A stretch of DNA of 64,000 nt from Planotetraspora mira. GTDB taxonomy: Bacteria > Actinomycetota > Actinomycetes > Streptosporangiales > Streptosporangiaceae. Location: the NCBI RefSeq assembly GCF_016863275.1, contig NZ_BOOO01000019.1:248001-312000 (forward strand), in the 5' to 3' direction. Below the pieces are notes generated by a model. That model saw only the letters and a list, made by a program, of their open reading frames with translations, ran no database searches and had not been told where the DNA came from. Made by a program: the position numbers and the translations under genes. The stretch's first letter is position 1; every line of letters begins with the position of its first letter. Of this stretch, positions 41,604 through 49,162 are shown one piece after another.

Positions 41604-42629
41604 TCAGCGGGGGGTGGGCGGCGCGGCCGAGTCTCTGATGACCAGACGGCACGGCATGCGGTGGACGCCGCTGGTTGCCCGTCCCTCTATCGCGGCGAAC
41701 AGGTGCTGCGCGGCCGTACGGCCCAGCAGTTCCAGGTTCATGTCCATGGTGGTCAGCGGTGGCCGCGTCTCCTCCGACAACACCTCCCAGTTGTCGTAAC
41801 CGACCACCGCGATGTCGTCGGGCACCCGCCGCCCCCGTTCGCGCGCCGCCTCGATCAACCCCGCCGCGATCTGGTCGCTGCCGCAGAAGACGGCGTCCAC
41901 GTCGGGATCCGCGTTGAGCACGATCTCGGCCGCGTGCCGTCCCCAGCGTTGCGACCAGGCGCCGTAGACGACGCGGTCTCCCGACAGGGGAAGCCCCGCC
42001 GCCTTCAGCGCGCCCAGGGCCCCCTCCGCGCGCTCTCGTGCGGCCGTGTAGTGCGTCGGCCCCGTGACGTGGGCGATCCTCCGGCGTCCCAGCGCGATCA
42101 GATGCCGTACGGCCTCGCCGGAACCGGCCACGTCATCGGGGACGAACGACACGTCCTCCGGGTCGTCGGACGGCGCGTAGGCGTAGACGACCGGGATGGA
42201 CAGGTCGCGGCTGATGGAGGGCCTCGGGTCGGTGCTCTCCCCCACCACGATCAGCCCGTCGACCCGCCTGGCGAGCAGCGTGCGCAGGTAGTGCTGCTCG
42301 CGGAAGGCGTCACCCCGGGCGTCGCACAGCAAAACCGCGGTCTCGCCTGAGCCGAACGCGTCCTCGGCGCCGAGCATGACGGGGATGCCGAATCGGCCGA
42401 CGCTGTCGCTCGTCAGCAACCCCACCGTCCGGGTCTGGCCGGTCACCAGACTGCGGGCCAGCGGGTTCGGCTGGAAGGACAGCTCACGCGCGGCGGCGAC
42501 CACCCGGTCACGAGTCTCCGCGCGTACCTGTCCCCGGCCGTTGAGCGCCTTGGACGCGGTCGCGATCGAGACTCCGGCCAGAGCCGCAACGTCATTGATC
42601 GTCACCGCGCGTGGTCGGTCAGAAGGCAT
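41604..42629 (-). CDS. LacI family repressor (first of two paralogues)
   Basis: This 341-residue protein has a headpiece VTINDVAALAGVSIATASKALNG and a core with RTVGLLTSDSVGRFGIPVML, VDAVFCGSDQIAAG and IAVVGYDNWEVLSEETRPPLTT. Its closest visible relative in the window is the LacI protein at 52265, which shares most of these blocks. The operator core at 42632-42644 begins 2 bases upstream of its start and covers its ribosome site (AAAAGG), so it likely blocks its own translation region as well as transcription. It is divergent from the ABC/GH127 operon. Confidence 0.93.
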   Translation of the reverse strand: MPSDRPRAVTINDVAALAGVSIATASKALNGRGQVRAETRDRVVAAARELSFQPNPLARSLVTGQTRTVGLLTSDSVGRFGIPVMLGAEDAFGSGETAVLLCDARGDAFREQHYLRTLLARRVDGLIVVGESTDPRPSISRDLSIPVVYAYAPSDDPEDVSFVPDDVAGSGEAVRHLIALGRRRIAHVTGPTHYTAARERAEGALGALKAAGLPLSGDRVVYGAWSQRWGRHAAEIVLNADPDVDAVFCGSDQIAAGLIEAARERGRRVPDDIAVVGYDNWEVLSEETRPPLTTMDMNLELLGRTAAQHLFAAIEGRATSGVHRMPCRLVIRDSAAPPTPR

Positions 42630-42631
42630 CG

Positions 42632-42644
42632 CGAAAACCTTTTC
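42632..42644. promoter_or_regulatory. Operator core at the first LacI gene, overlapping its Shine-Dalgarno
   Basis: CGAAAACCTTTTC is palindromic except for the centre CC. Read on the minus strand it contains GAAAAGG, the ribosome site of the LacI gene whose ATG is at 42629-42627. The same core recurs at 42775, 52121 and 52252. Confidence 0.65.
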
Positions 42645-42744
42645 TTCGGGAACATCACTGTCGCCAGAAAGCTCGATCGACCGTTCACGCAGACCATAAC
42701 GGTCGTGCCGACATCACGGCAACCACCGGGACCGCCGCGCCCAT

Positions 42745-42773
42745 TGACAGCTCATCAGATGACGTTTACGTTT
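42745..42773 (+). promoter_or_regulatory. Promoter of the ABC/GH127 operon
   Basis: TTGACA (42745-42750, consensus -35) and TACGTT (42768-42773) are separated by 17 bases. The operator core CCGAAAACCTTTTA begins 1 base after the -10, over the transcription start, a position suited to repression. Confidence 0.6.
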
Positions 42774-42774
42774 C

Positions 42775-42788
42775 CGAAAACCTTTTAT
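42775..42788. promoter_or_regulatory. Operator core at the ABC/GH127 promoter
   Basis: CCGAAAACCTTTTA shares GAAAACCTTTT with the site at 42632 and lies immediately downstream of the predicted -10 element. Confidence 0.65.
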
Positions 42789-42896
42789 TTTGCTTCACGC
42801 CGGTGCGATCGCAAGCAGTTGCTTGGTTGGGGCGCGAGCACCGGGCATCCGCCGCCGTCATGGACGGCAACCCCCCAGAAGTGCAAGGAGCAGGAC

Positions 42897-44174
42897 ATGG
42901 CAAAAAGGTTTTCCGCGGCGATAGCCGCTGGGCTCTTGGTGACAGCGCTGGCCGCGTGCGGCGGCGGCGAGCAGACGGAGGGCGGAGCGTCCGGAGCCCC
43001 CGACAGCGGGACGACGATCACGATGTGGACCCGCGCGGCCACGCAGGCCCAGAGCCAGCGACTCGTGGACGCCTACAACAAGTCCCACAAGAACCAGGTC
43101 AAGCTGACCGTGATCCCGATCGACAACTACCAGCCGCGCATCGCCGCCGCGGCCGGCGCCGGGCAGCTTCCCGACATCTTCGCCGCCGACGTGATCTTCG
43201 TGCCGAACTACACGTCGCAGGGGCTCTACCTGGACATCACCGACCGGATCGCGAAGCTGCCCTTCAAGGACTCGCTCGCCGCCTCGCACATGAAGCTCGG
43301 CACGTACGAGAACCGGATGTACACCCTCCCGCACACGCTCGACCTGTCGGTCTGGTTCTGGAACAAGGACCTCTACAAGAAGGCCGGGCTCGACCCGGAG
43401 AAGGGCCCGACGACCCTGAAGGAGTTCGCCGCGCAGGCGACCACGGTCCAGGACAAACTCGGCAAGGACGGCAAGGTCCACGGCACGTTCTTCGGCGGCA
43501 ACTGCGGCGGCTGCTACGTCTTCACCTTCTGGCCCTCGGTCTGGGCCGCCGGCGGCCAGGTCATGAACGAGCAGGGCACCAAGTCGCTGGTGAACCAGTC
43601 GCCGATGACCGACGTCTTCCAGACCTACAAGGACCTGTACGCCAAGGGCGTCAGCGGGCCGACCACGAAGGAGGAGCAAGGCGCCACCTGGACGGGCTTC
43701 TTCCCCAAGGGGGAGATCGGCGTCATGCCCATGCCGTCCACGACGCTGGGCTCCATGCCCGCTGACATGAACATCGGCGTCACCCCGATCGCCGGCCCCG
43801 ACGGCGGCCAGTCCACGTTCGTCGGCGGCGACTCGATCGGCATCTCCGCCACCACCAAGCACGCGGACGCGGCCTGGGACTTCCTGTCCTGGACGGTCGG
43901 CGACGAAGCCCAGGTCGAAGTCCTCGCCAAGAACAAGGACGTGCTGGCCAGGACCGACCTCGCCAGCAACAAGTACTCCGAGGCCGACCCCCGGGTCGTC
44001 CTGATCAACTCCCTGGTCGCCAAGGGGCAGACGCCGTACGCCCTGCGCTTCGGCCAGACCTTCAACGACCCGCAGGGGCCGTGGCTGCGCTTCGCCCGTG
44101 AGGCCGTCTTCGGTGATCCCGCCAAGCTGGCCGAGCTCAACGTCGCCATCGACAAGTCGCTCGCCCAGTCATGA
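42897..44174 (+). CDS. ABC sugar importer, lipoprotein binding protein
   Basis: This 425-residue family 1 solute-binding protein starts at ATG 42897 with AAGGAG 7 bases upstream. The signal sequence ends in the lipobox LAAC (Cys21), with a Sec-type signal (MAKRFSAAIAAGLLV) rather than Tat. Mature features are TMWTRAATQAQSQRLVDAYN, IAAAAGAGQLPDIFAADVIF and FFGGNCGGCYVFTFW. It is the first gene of the ABC/GH127 operon, and its stop overlaps the first permease (ATGA). Confidence 0.92.
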   Translation: MAKRFSAAIAAGLLVTALAACGGGEQTEGGASGAPDSGTTITMWTRAATQAQSQRLVDAYNKSHKNQVKLTVIPIDNYQPRIAAAAGAGQLPDIFAADVIFVPNYTSQGLYLDITDRIAKLPFKDSLAASHMKLGTYENRMYTLPHTLDLSVWFWNKDLYKKAGLDPEKGPTTLKEFAAQATTVQDKLGKDGKVHGTFFGGNCGGCYVFTFWPSVWAAGGQVMNEQGTKSLVNQSPMTDVFQTYKDLYAKGVSGPTTKEEQGATWTGFFPKGEIGVMPMPSTTLGSMPADMNIGVTPIAGPDGGQSTFVGGDSIGISATTKHADAAWDFLSWTVGDEAQVEVLAKNKDVLARTDLASNKYSEADPRVVLINSLVAKGQTPYALRFGQTFNDPQGPWLRFAREAVFGDPAKLAELNVAIDKSLAQS

Positions 44175-45088
44175 CTCGACTCGCCCCGCCCCGCGCGGGC
44201 CGTGACCTTGACAAGGTCGCGGCCCGCGCGTCCCACGCCCGAGGCCGTCCCCGCTCGCGTCGATACATCGGGATGCTCTACGCGGCCCCGACCGCCGTCA
44301 TCGTCGGGGTGCTGTTCCTCGCTCCCCTCGCGCTCGTCGTCTGGATGTCGCTGAACAAGTGGCCGCTGCTGGGCCAGGCGAGGTTCAACGCGCCGGAGAA
44401 CTACACCAAGATCTCCGATGACCCGTTGTTCGTGGACTCGGTGTTCTTCACGCTGAAGTACACCCTGATCATCACGGTCCTGCTGTCGGCGGTGGCGCTC
44501 GGCCTCGCCCTGCTCGTGCAGAACCGCAGGCCAGGGGTCACCTTCTTCCGCACGGCCTTCTTCCTGCCGGGTGCGGTCGGCTTCGCGGCGGCCTCGCTGC
44601 TGTTCTACGGCATGCTCAATCCCGACTTCGGGCCCCTCGGGTTCATGGACGTGAAGTGGATCGGCACGCCGAACATGGCGCTGTTCTCCACGATCGCGCT
44701 GGTCCTGTGGAGGTTCGCCGGGTTCAACATGCTGATCCTGCTCACCGGTCTGCAGGCGATCCCGGTCCAGGTCTACGAGGCCGCCAGGACCGACGGGGCG
44801 AGCAGGTGGCAGACCTTCACCAAGATCACGCTGCCGCTGCTGCGCCCGACGATCGCGCTGATGCTGATCCTGAGCATCACCGGCTCGCTGCTGGCCTTCG
44901 ACCAGTTCTTCATCTTCACCAACGGCGGCCCCGACAACAGCACGGTGTCCATGGTCATGGTCATCTACCGCAACGCGTTCTTCCGCTTCGACCTCGGCGG
45001 CGCCGCGGCGCTGTCGGTCGTTCTGCTGGCGGCGCTGGTCGCGCTGAACGCCCTGCAGTTGCGGGTTCTCAGGGGAGGCGACAAATGA
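44171..45088 (+). CDS. ABC sugar permease (MalF-like)
   Basis: This 305-residue protein has six hydrophobic segments and the EAA loop YEAARTDGASRWQTFTKITLPLL. Its ATG overlaps the binding-protein stop and its stop overlaps the next permease (ATGA on both sides), so three transport genes are tightly coupled. Confidence 0.92.
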   Translation: MTRLAPPRAGRDLDKVAARASHARGRPRSRRYIGMLYAAPTAVIVGVLFLAPLALVVWMSLNKWPLLGQARFNAPENYTKISDDPLFVDSVFFTLKYTLIITVLLSAVALGLALLVQNRRPGVTFFRTAFFLPGAVGFAAASLLFYGMLNPDFGPLGFMDVKWIGTPNMALFSTIALVLWRFAGFNMLILLTGLQAIPVQVYEAARTDGASRWQTFTKITLPLLRPTIALMLILSITGSLLAFDQFFIFTNGGPDNSTVSMVMVIYRNAFFRFDLGGAAALSVVLLAALVALNALQLRVLRGGDK

Positions 45089-45891
45089 GGCGCACCGGCT
45101 CGTATTCCGCCACGTCGGCGCTGGCCGTCCTGTTCCTGTTCCCACTGCTCTGGAGCGGGTGGTCGTCCCTGAAGGGGCAGCCCGGCAGCGGGCAGACCAA
45201 CGGGTACGGCTTCGGCAACTACACGAGGATGGCCCACTTCGGCGAGGGGCTGACCTCCTACCTGACCAACAGCCTGCTGGTGTCGGCGATGACCGTCGCG
45301 GGGACGCTGCTGGTCTCGGCGCTGGGGGGCTACGCGTTCGCCAGGTTCGCCTTCCCCGGCAAGAACCTGCTGTTCCTGGCGACGCTGGCGATCCTGATGG
45401 TTCCGTACGCCACGATCCTGATCCCGCTCTATGTGCTGCTGGGCAAGATCGGCCTGCAGAACTCCCTGGTCGGGCTCAGCCTCGTCTTCGTCATGTTCCA
45501 GTTGCCGTTCGCGCTCTACATGATGCGCAACTCGTTCGAGGCGGTGCCGCGGGAGCTGGACGAGTCGGCGATGGTCGACGGATGCGGCACGTTCCGCGCC
45601 TTCACCCTGATCCTGCTCCCCGCAGTCCGGCCGGGCCTGGTCACCGTGGGGCTGTTCGCCTTCCTCGCTTCGTGGAACGACTTCCTCGCCCCCCTGATCC
45701 TGCTCAACGACGGGGCCAGCTTCCCGCTCCCCGTGGCCGTCTGGAGCATGACGCAGCGCACGTTCGGGGCGATCGACTACGGGATGCTCGAAGCCGGGGT
45801 CATGGTCATGGCCATTCCCTGTCTGCTCCTGTTCATCGTGCTCCAGCGCTACTACGTGCGCGGATTCATGTCAGGCGCGCTGCGCGGCTAG
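45085..45891 (+). CDS. ABC sugar permease (MalG-like)
   Basis: This 268-residue protein has six hydrophobic segments and the EAA-type loop LDESAMVDGCGTFRAFTLILLP. Its ATG overlaps the preceding stop. The operon lacks an ATPase gene, so energising by a shared MsiK-like ATPase is likely. Confidence 0.92.
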   Translation: MRRTGSYSATSALAVLFLFPLLWSGWSSLKGQPGSGQTNGYGFGNYTRMAHFGEGLTSYLTNSLLVSAMTVAGTLLVSALGGYAFARFAFPGKNLLFLATLAILMVPYATILIPLYVLLGKIGLQNSLVGLSLVFVMFQLPFALYMMRNSFEAVPRELDESAMVDGCGTFRAFTLILLPAVRPGLVTVGLFAFLASWNDFLAPLILLNDGASFPLPVAVWSMTQRTFGAIDYGMLEAGVMVMAIPCLLLFIVLQRYYVRGFMSGALRG

Positions 45892-45929
45892 CGGCTTCTC
45901 TTCGCATGAGAACTCTGAAAAGGACAAAT

Positions 45930-47879
45930 GTGACCGGCATCGTCGAAAGACACACCTCCCCTGTCGCCCCCGTCGTCCCGCGCGGCGGGGTGTTCACCCC
46001 GCTCGGTCTTGATGAATCCCGGCTCGCCGGAGGATTCTGGGGGGAGCGCCAGGAGCTCAACCATGACGCGATCATCCCGCACGCACTCCATTGGCTGGAG
46101 CGGGCGGGCTGGGTGGGGAACTTCGACAACGCGGCCTCCGGCCGGCCGTACGAGCACCGGGGCATGGAGTTCGCCGACTCGGAGATCTACAAGATCATCG
46201 AGGCGATCTCCTGGGATCGGGCGAGAACCGGCCCGGGAGGCGCCGACCTCCACGCCGAACTCGACGCCGCGCTCGACGGGCTCGTCGACCGGCTGGCGGC
46301 GGCACAGGACGCCGACGGCTACCTGCACACGCTGTTCGGCCGGGCCTGGCAACGCCCTCGCTACTCGGACCTCTCCTGGGGGCACGAGCTCTACTGTTTC
46401 GGGCATCTCCTCCAGTCGGCGGTCGCCAACGCGCGTGCGGGGGCCAACGCCAAGTACCTCCAGGTGGCGACGGCGCTGGCCGATCATGTCTGCGTGATGT
46501 TCGGGGAGAACGGGCTGCGCACGGTGTGCGGCCACGCCGAGATCGAGCTCGGCCTGGTCGAGCTCTACCGGCTCACCGGCGTGCGCCGCTACCTGGACCA
46601 GGCGGCCCTGTTCATCGATCGGCGCGGCGCTGGAACGCTCCCTCGCATCGAGTACGGCAGCGCCTACGCCCAGGACGACATGCCGGTGCGCGAGGCAACC
46701 GTGCTGCGCGGCCACGTCGTGCGGGCCCTCTACCTGTCGGCCGGCGCCACGGACGTCGCCGTGGAGACCGGCGACACGGAACTGCTGCATGTGCTCGAGA
46801 CCCAGTGGGCCAACACCGTCGCGACCCGCGTCTACGTCACGGGCGGGATGGGATCCCACCACAACGACGAGGCGTTCGGCCTCGACTACGTCCTGCCGCC
46901 TGATCGTTCCTACTGCGAGACGTGCGCGGGCGTCGCCTCCATCATGTTCAGCTGGCGGCTTCTCCTCGCCACAGGGAAGAGCCGGTATGCCGACCTGATC
47001 GAGCGCACGCTGTACAACGTCCTGGCCGCGTCTCCCGCGCGCGACGGCAGGGCCTTCTTCTACGCCAACACGCTGCACCAGCGTTCGGTGAGCGTGCCGG
47101 CGCCGGTCAACGCCGACGGCCTGTGCCTGAGAGGCGCGAGCAGCCGGCGCGAGGCCTGGTTCGAGGCGTCCTGCTGTCCGACCAACCTGGCCAGGACTCT
47201 GGCGAGCCTCGGCGCGCTCTGGGCGACCAAGGACGCCGAGGGCGTGCAGATCCACCAGTACGGCGGCGCGTCCGTCGACACGGTCCTGGCGGACGGACGA
47301 CGGGTCAGCCTCGATGTGGAGACCGAGTTCCCCCATGCCGGCACGGTCAGGATCACGATCCGGGAGTCCCCCGGCACCCCGTGGACGCTGTCGTTGCGTG
47401 TCCCCGAATGGGCGGAGGGTGCGAGCGTGTCGGTGAACGGGGTCGCGGAGGAGGCGGCGCCGGGGGCCGCCTCGGTCACGAGGCCGTTCGTCGCCGGGGA
47501 CACGATCGTGCTGGAGTTGCCCATCGAGGCGCGGTTCGTCTTCCCGCACCCTCGCGTCGACGCGGTCAGGGGCTGCGTCGCGGTCCAGCGCGGTCCCGTC
47601 GTCTACGCCCTGGAGTCGGTCGACCTCCCCCATGGCTGGAGCACGGAGGCGACGGTCGTCGACGTGTCCAAACCGCCGATGTCGGACCGGGACAGCGTGC
47701 GCGTCCACCTCTCCTCGGCGGACTCCCCCGTGCGCGACTTCCCCTATTCGGTCAGCGCCGCGGACGTCACCCCTCACCTCACGGCCTCGGCCGAAGTGCC
47801 GCTGACGCCCTATCACGACTGGGCGAACCGGGGTCCCTCGACCATGCGCGTCTGGATTCCCGCGGGCACGGCCGAGTGA
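45930..47879 (+). CDS. GH127 beta-L-arabinofuranosidase (DUF1680 family)
   Basis: This 649-residue cytoplasmic enzyme starts at GTG 45930 with AAAGG 7 bases upstream; the in-frame ATG at 45906 has no ribosome site. The zinc-cysteine catalytic signature is present: SYCETCAGV with E330 and C332, and ASCCPTN with C415-C416. These correspond to Glu338, Cys340, Cys417 and Cys418 of Bifidobacterium HypBA1, where one cysteine is the nucleophile. The N-terminal (alpha/alpha)6 part and C-terminal beta-sandwich regions are complete. It would release L-arabinose from imported arabinofuranosides, following the ABC genes by 38 bases. Confidence 0.92.
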   Translation: MTGIVERHTSPVAPVVPRGGVFTPLGLDESRLAGGFWGERQELNHDAIIPHALHWLERAGWVGNFDNAASGRPYEHRGMEFADSEIYKIIEAISWDRARTGPGGADLHAELDAALDGLVDRLAAAQDADGYLHTLFGRAWQRPRYSDLSWGHELYCFGHLLQSAVANARAGANAKYLQVATALADHVCVMFGENGLRTVCGHAEIELGLVELYRLTGVRRYLDQAALFIDRRGAGTLPRIEYGSAYAQDDMPVREATVLRGHVVRALYLSAGATDVAVETGDTELLHVLETQWANTVATRVYVTGGMGSHHNDEAFGLDYVLPPDRSYCETCAGVASIMFSWRLLLATGKSRYADLIERTLYNVLAASPARDGRAFFYANTLHQRSVSVPAPVNADGLCLRGASSRREAWFEASCCPTNLARTLASLGALWATKDAEGVQIHQYGGASVDTVLADGRRVSLDVETEFPHAGTVRITIRESPGTPWTLSLRVPEWAEGASVSVNGVAEEAAPGAASVTRPFVAGDTIVLELPIEARFVFPHPRVDAVRGCVAVQRGPVVYALESVDLPHGWSTEATVVDVSKPPMSDRDSVRVHLSSADSPVRDFPYSVSAADVTPHLTASAEVPLTPYHDWANRGPSTMRVWIPAGTAE

Positions 47880-48157
47880 TCGGTCGCACGGAATCGGGGG
47901 TCGCGACGGCGTGAGACGTGCGCCATCGCGAGATTGAACGGCCGGCCTCCGTGAGCCGCTGACGGGTCACTTGCGCAGCCTGTCGAGCATGGCTCGCGGA
48001 TCGACCGGTTCGGACGCCCGGGGCCGGGTTCGCCTCTGAGCCCCGCCCCGGGCCGCCGTCCGCTCGGGATCGGTTTCCGCCGCGCGGCCGGCAAATGCCC
48101 TGGCGACCAGGCCTGGCGACAGGACGGAGATCTTGCCTGCCCTTAGGCTCCCTACTC

Positions 48158-49087
48158 ATGCGCATACTTGTGACCGGCGGAGCCGGGTTCATCGGCTCCC
48201 ACCTGACCGACGCCTTCCTGGCCAGGGGTGACGAGGTCGCCGTGCTCGACGACCTGTCCTCCGGCAGGCTGACCCGGTTGGATCCCCGGGTGGCGGCGCA
48301 CAGGGCCTCCGTCGCCGACCCCGGCGCGATGGCGGCGGTCATCGCCCAGGTCCGGCCCCAGCTGATCTGCCACCTCGCGGCGCAGATCGACGTGCGGGCC
48401 TCGGTGGCCGATCCGGCGGGCGACGCCCAGACCAACGTCATCGGCACCATCAACGTGCTGGAGGCGGCGCGCGCCGCCGGGGCCCGGGTGCTGTTCGCCT
48501 CGACCGGCGGCGCCCTGTACGGCAAGGACGCGGTGATCCCCTCGGACGAGGATCAGCGGCCCGAGCCCGAGGCGCCGTACGGCACGGCCAAATACTGCGC
48601 CGAGCAGTACATCGGCCTGTCCAACCGCCTCCACGGGACCGCCCACTCGGTTTTGCGGCTCGGCAACGTCTACGGCCCGCGCCAGGACCCGGCCGGGGAG
48701 GCGGGAGTGGTCGCCATCTTCTGCGGCAAGGCCATGCGGGAGGAGCGGCCCGTCATCTACGGCGACGGCACCCAGACACGGGACTACGTCTACGTCGGCG
48801 ACGTCGCCGCGGCCTTCCTCGCCGCGGCCGGCTCCTCCGCCGCGGGGGTGTGGAACGTCGGCACCGGCATCGAGACCAGCATCCTCACCCTGGCCGACGT
48901 CATCGGCCAGGTCACGGGCCGGAGCATCGAGCCGGAGTTCGGGCCCGCGCGGCCCGGGGAGCTCCGGCGCAGCGCGCTCGATGTGGCACGCGCCGCCGGT
49001 CAGCTGGGCTGGAAGGCGGCCACCTCACTGTCCGAGGGCGTCGCGAGCACCTACGCGTGGGTGCGGGACGGCGGGCCCGACAGATAG
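48158..49087 (+). CDS. NAD-dependent sugar-nucleotide epimerase (GalE/SDR-extended)
   Basis: This 309-residue SDR has the dinucleotide loop VTGGAGFIGSHL at the N-terminus, the catalytic YGTAKY (YxxxK) and LRLGNVYGPRQDP. Extended-SDR epimerases act on UDP- or dTDP-sugars such as UDP-glucose or UDP-xylose/arabinose. There is no clear ribosome site. A TAGGCT -10-like element ends 8 bases before the ATG, so leaderless translation is possible. Lying between GH127 and the secreted enzyme, it may belong to the arabinose locus, though it also fits cell-wall sugar metabolism. Confidence 0.85.
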   Translation: MRILVTGGAGFIGSHLTDAFLARGDEVAVLDDLSSGRLTRLDPRVAAHRASVADPGAMAAVIAQVRPQLICHLAAQIDVRASVADPAGDAQTNVIGTINVLEAARAAGARVLFASTGGALYGKDAVIPSDEDQRPEPEAPYGTAKYCAEQYIGLSNRLHGTAHSVLRLGNVYGPRQDPAGEAGVVAIFCGKAMREERPVIYGDGTQTRDYVYVGDVAAAFLAAAGSSAAGVWNVGTGIETSILTLADVIGQVTGRSIEPEFGPARPGELRRSALDVARAAGQLGWKAATSLSEGVASTYAWVRDGGPDR

Positions 49088-49111
49088 GGCTCGGGCCGCA
49101 CGCGGAGTGGA

Positions 49112-49142
49112 GTGGCGGAGGAGGGGTGACCTCCTCCGCCAC
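49112..49142. terminator. Bidirectional terminator hairpin
   Basis: GTGGCGGAGGAGG (49112-49124) and CCTCCTCCGCCAC (49130-49142) form a perfect 13-bp stem with a 5-base loop. It sits between the convergent epimerase gene and the secreted glycosidase gene. Confidence 0.85.
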
Positions 49143-49162
49143 GGGAGCGGACCGCCGTTACC

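Noticed and set aside
48158-49087. The epimerase as a definite member of the arabinose operon
   Set aside because: A 278-base gap and an apparently independent promoter separate it from GH127, and no operator core is present upstream.
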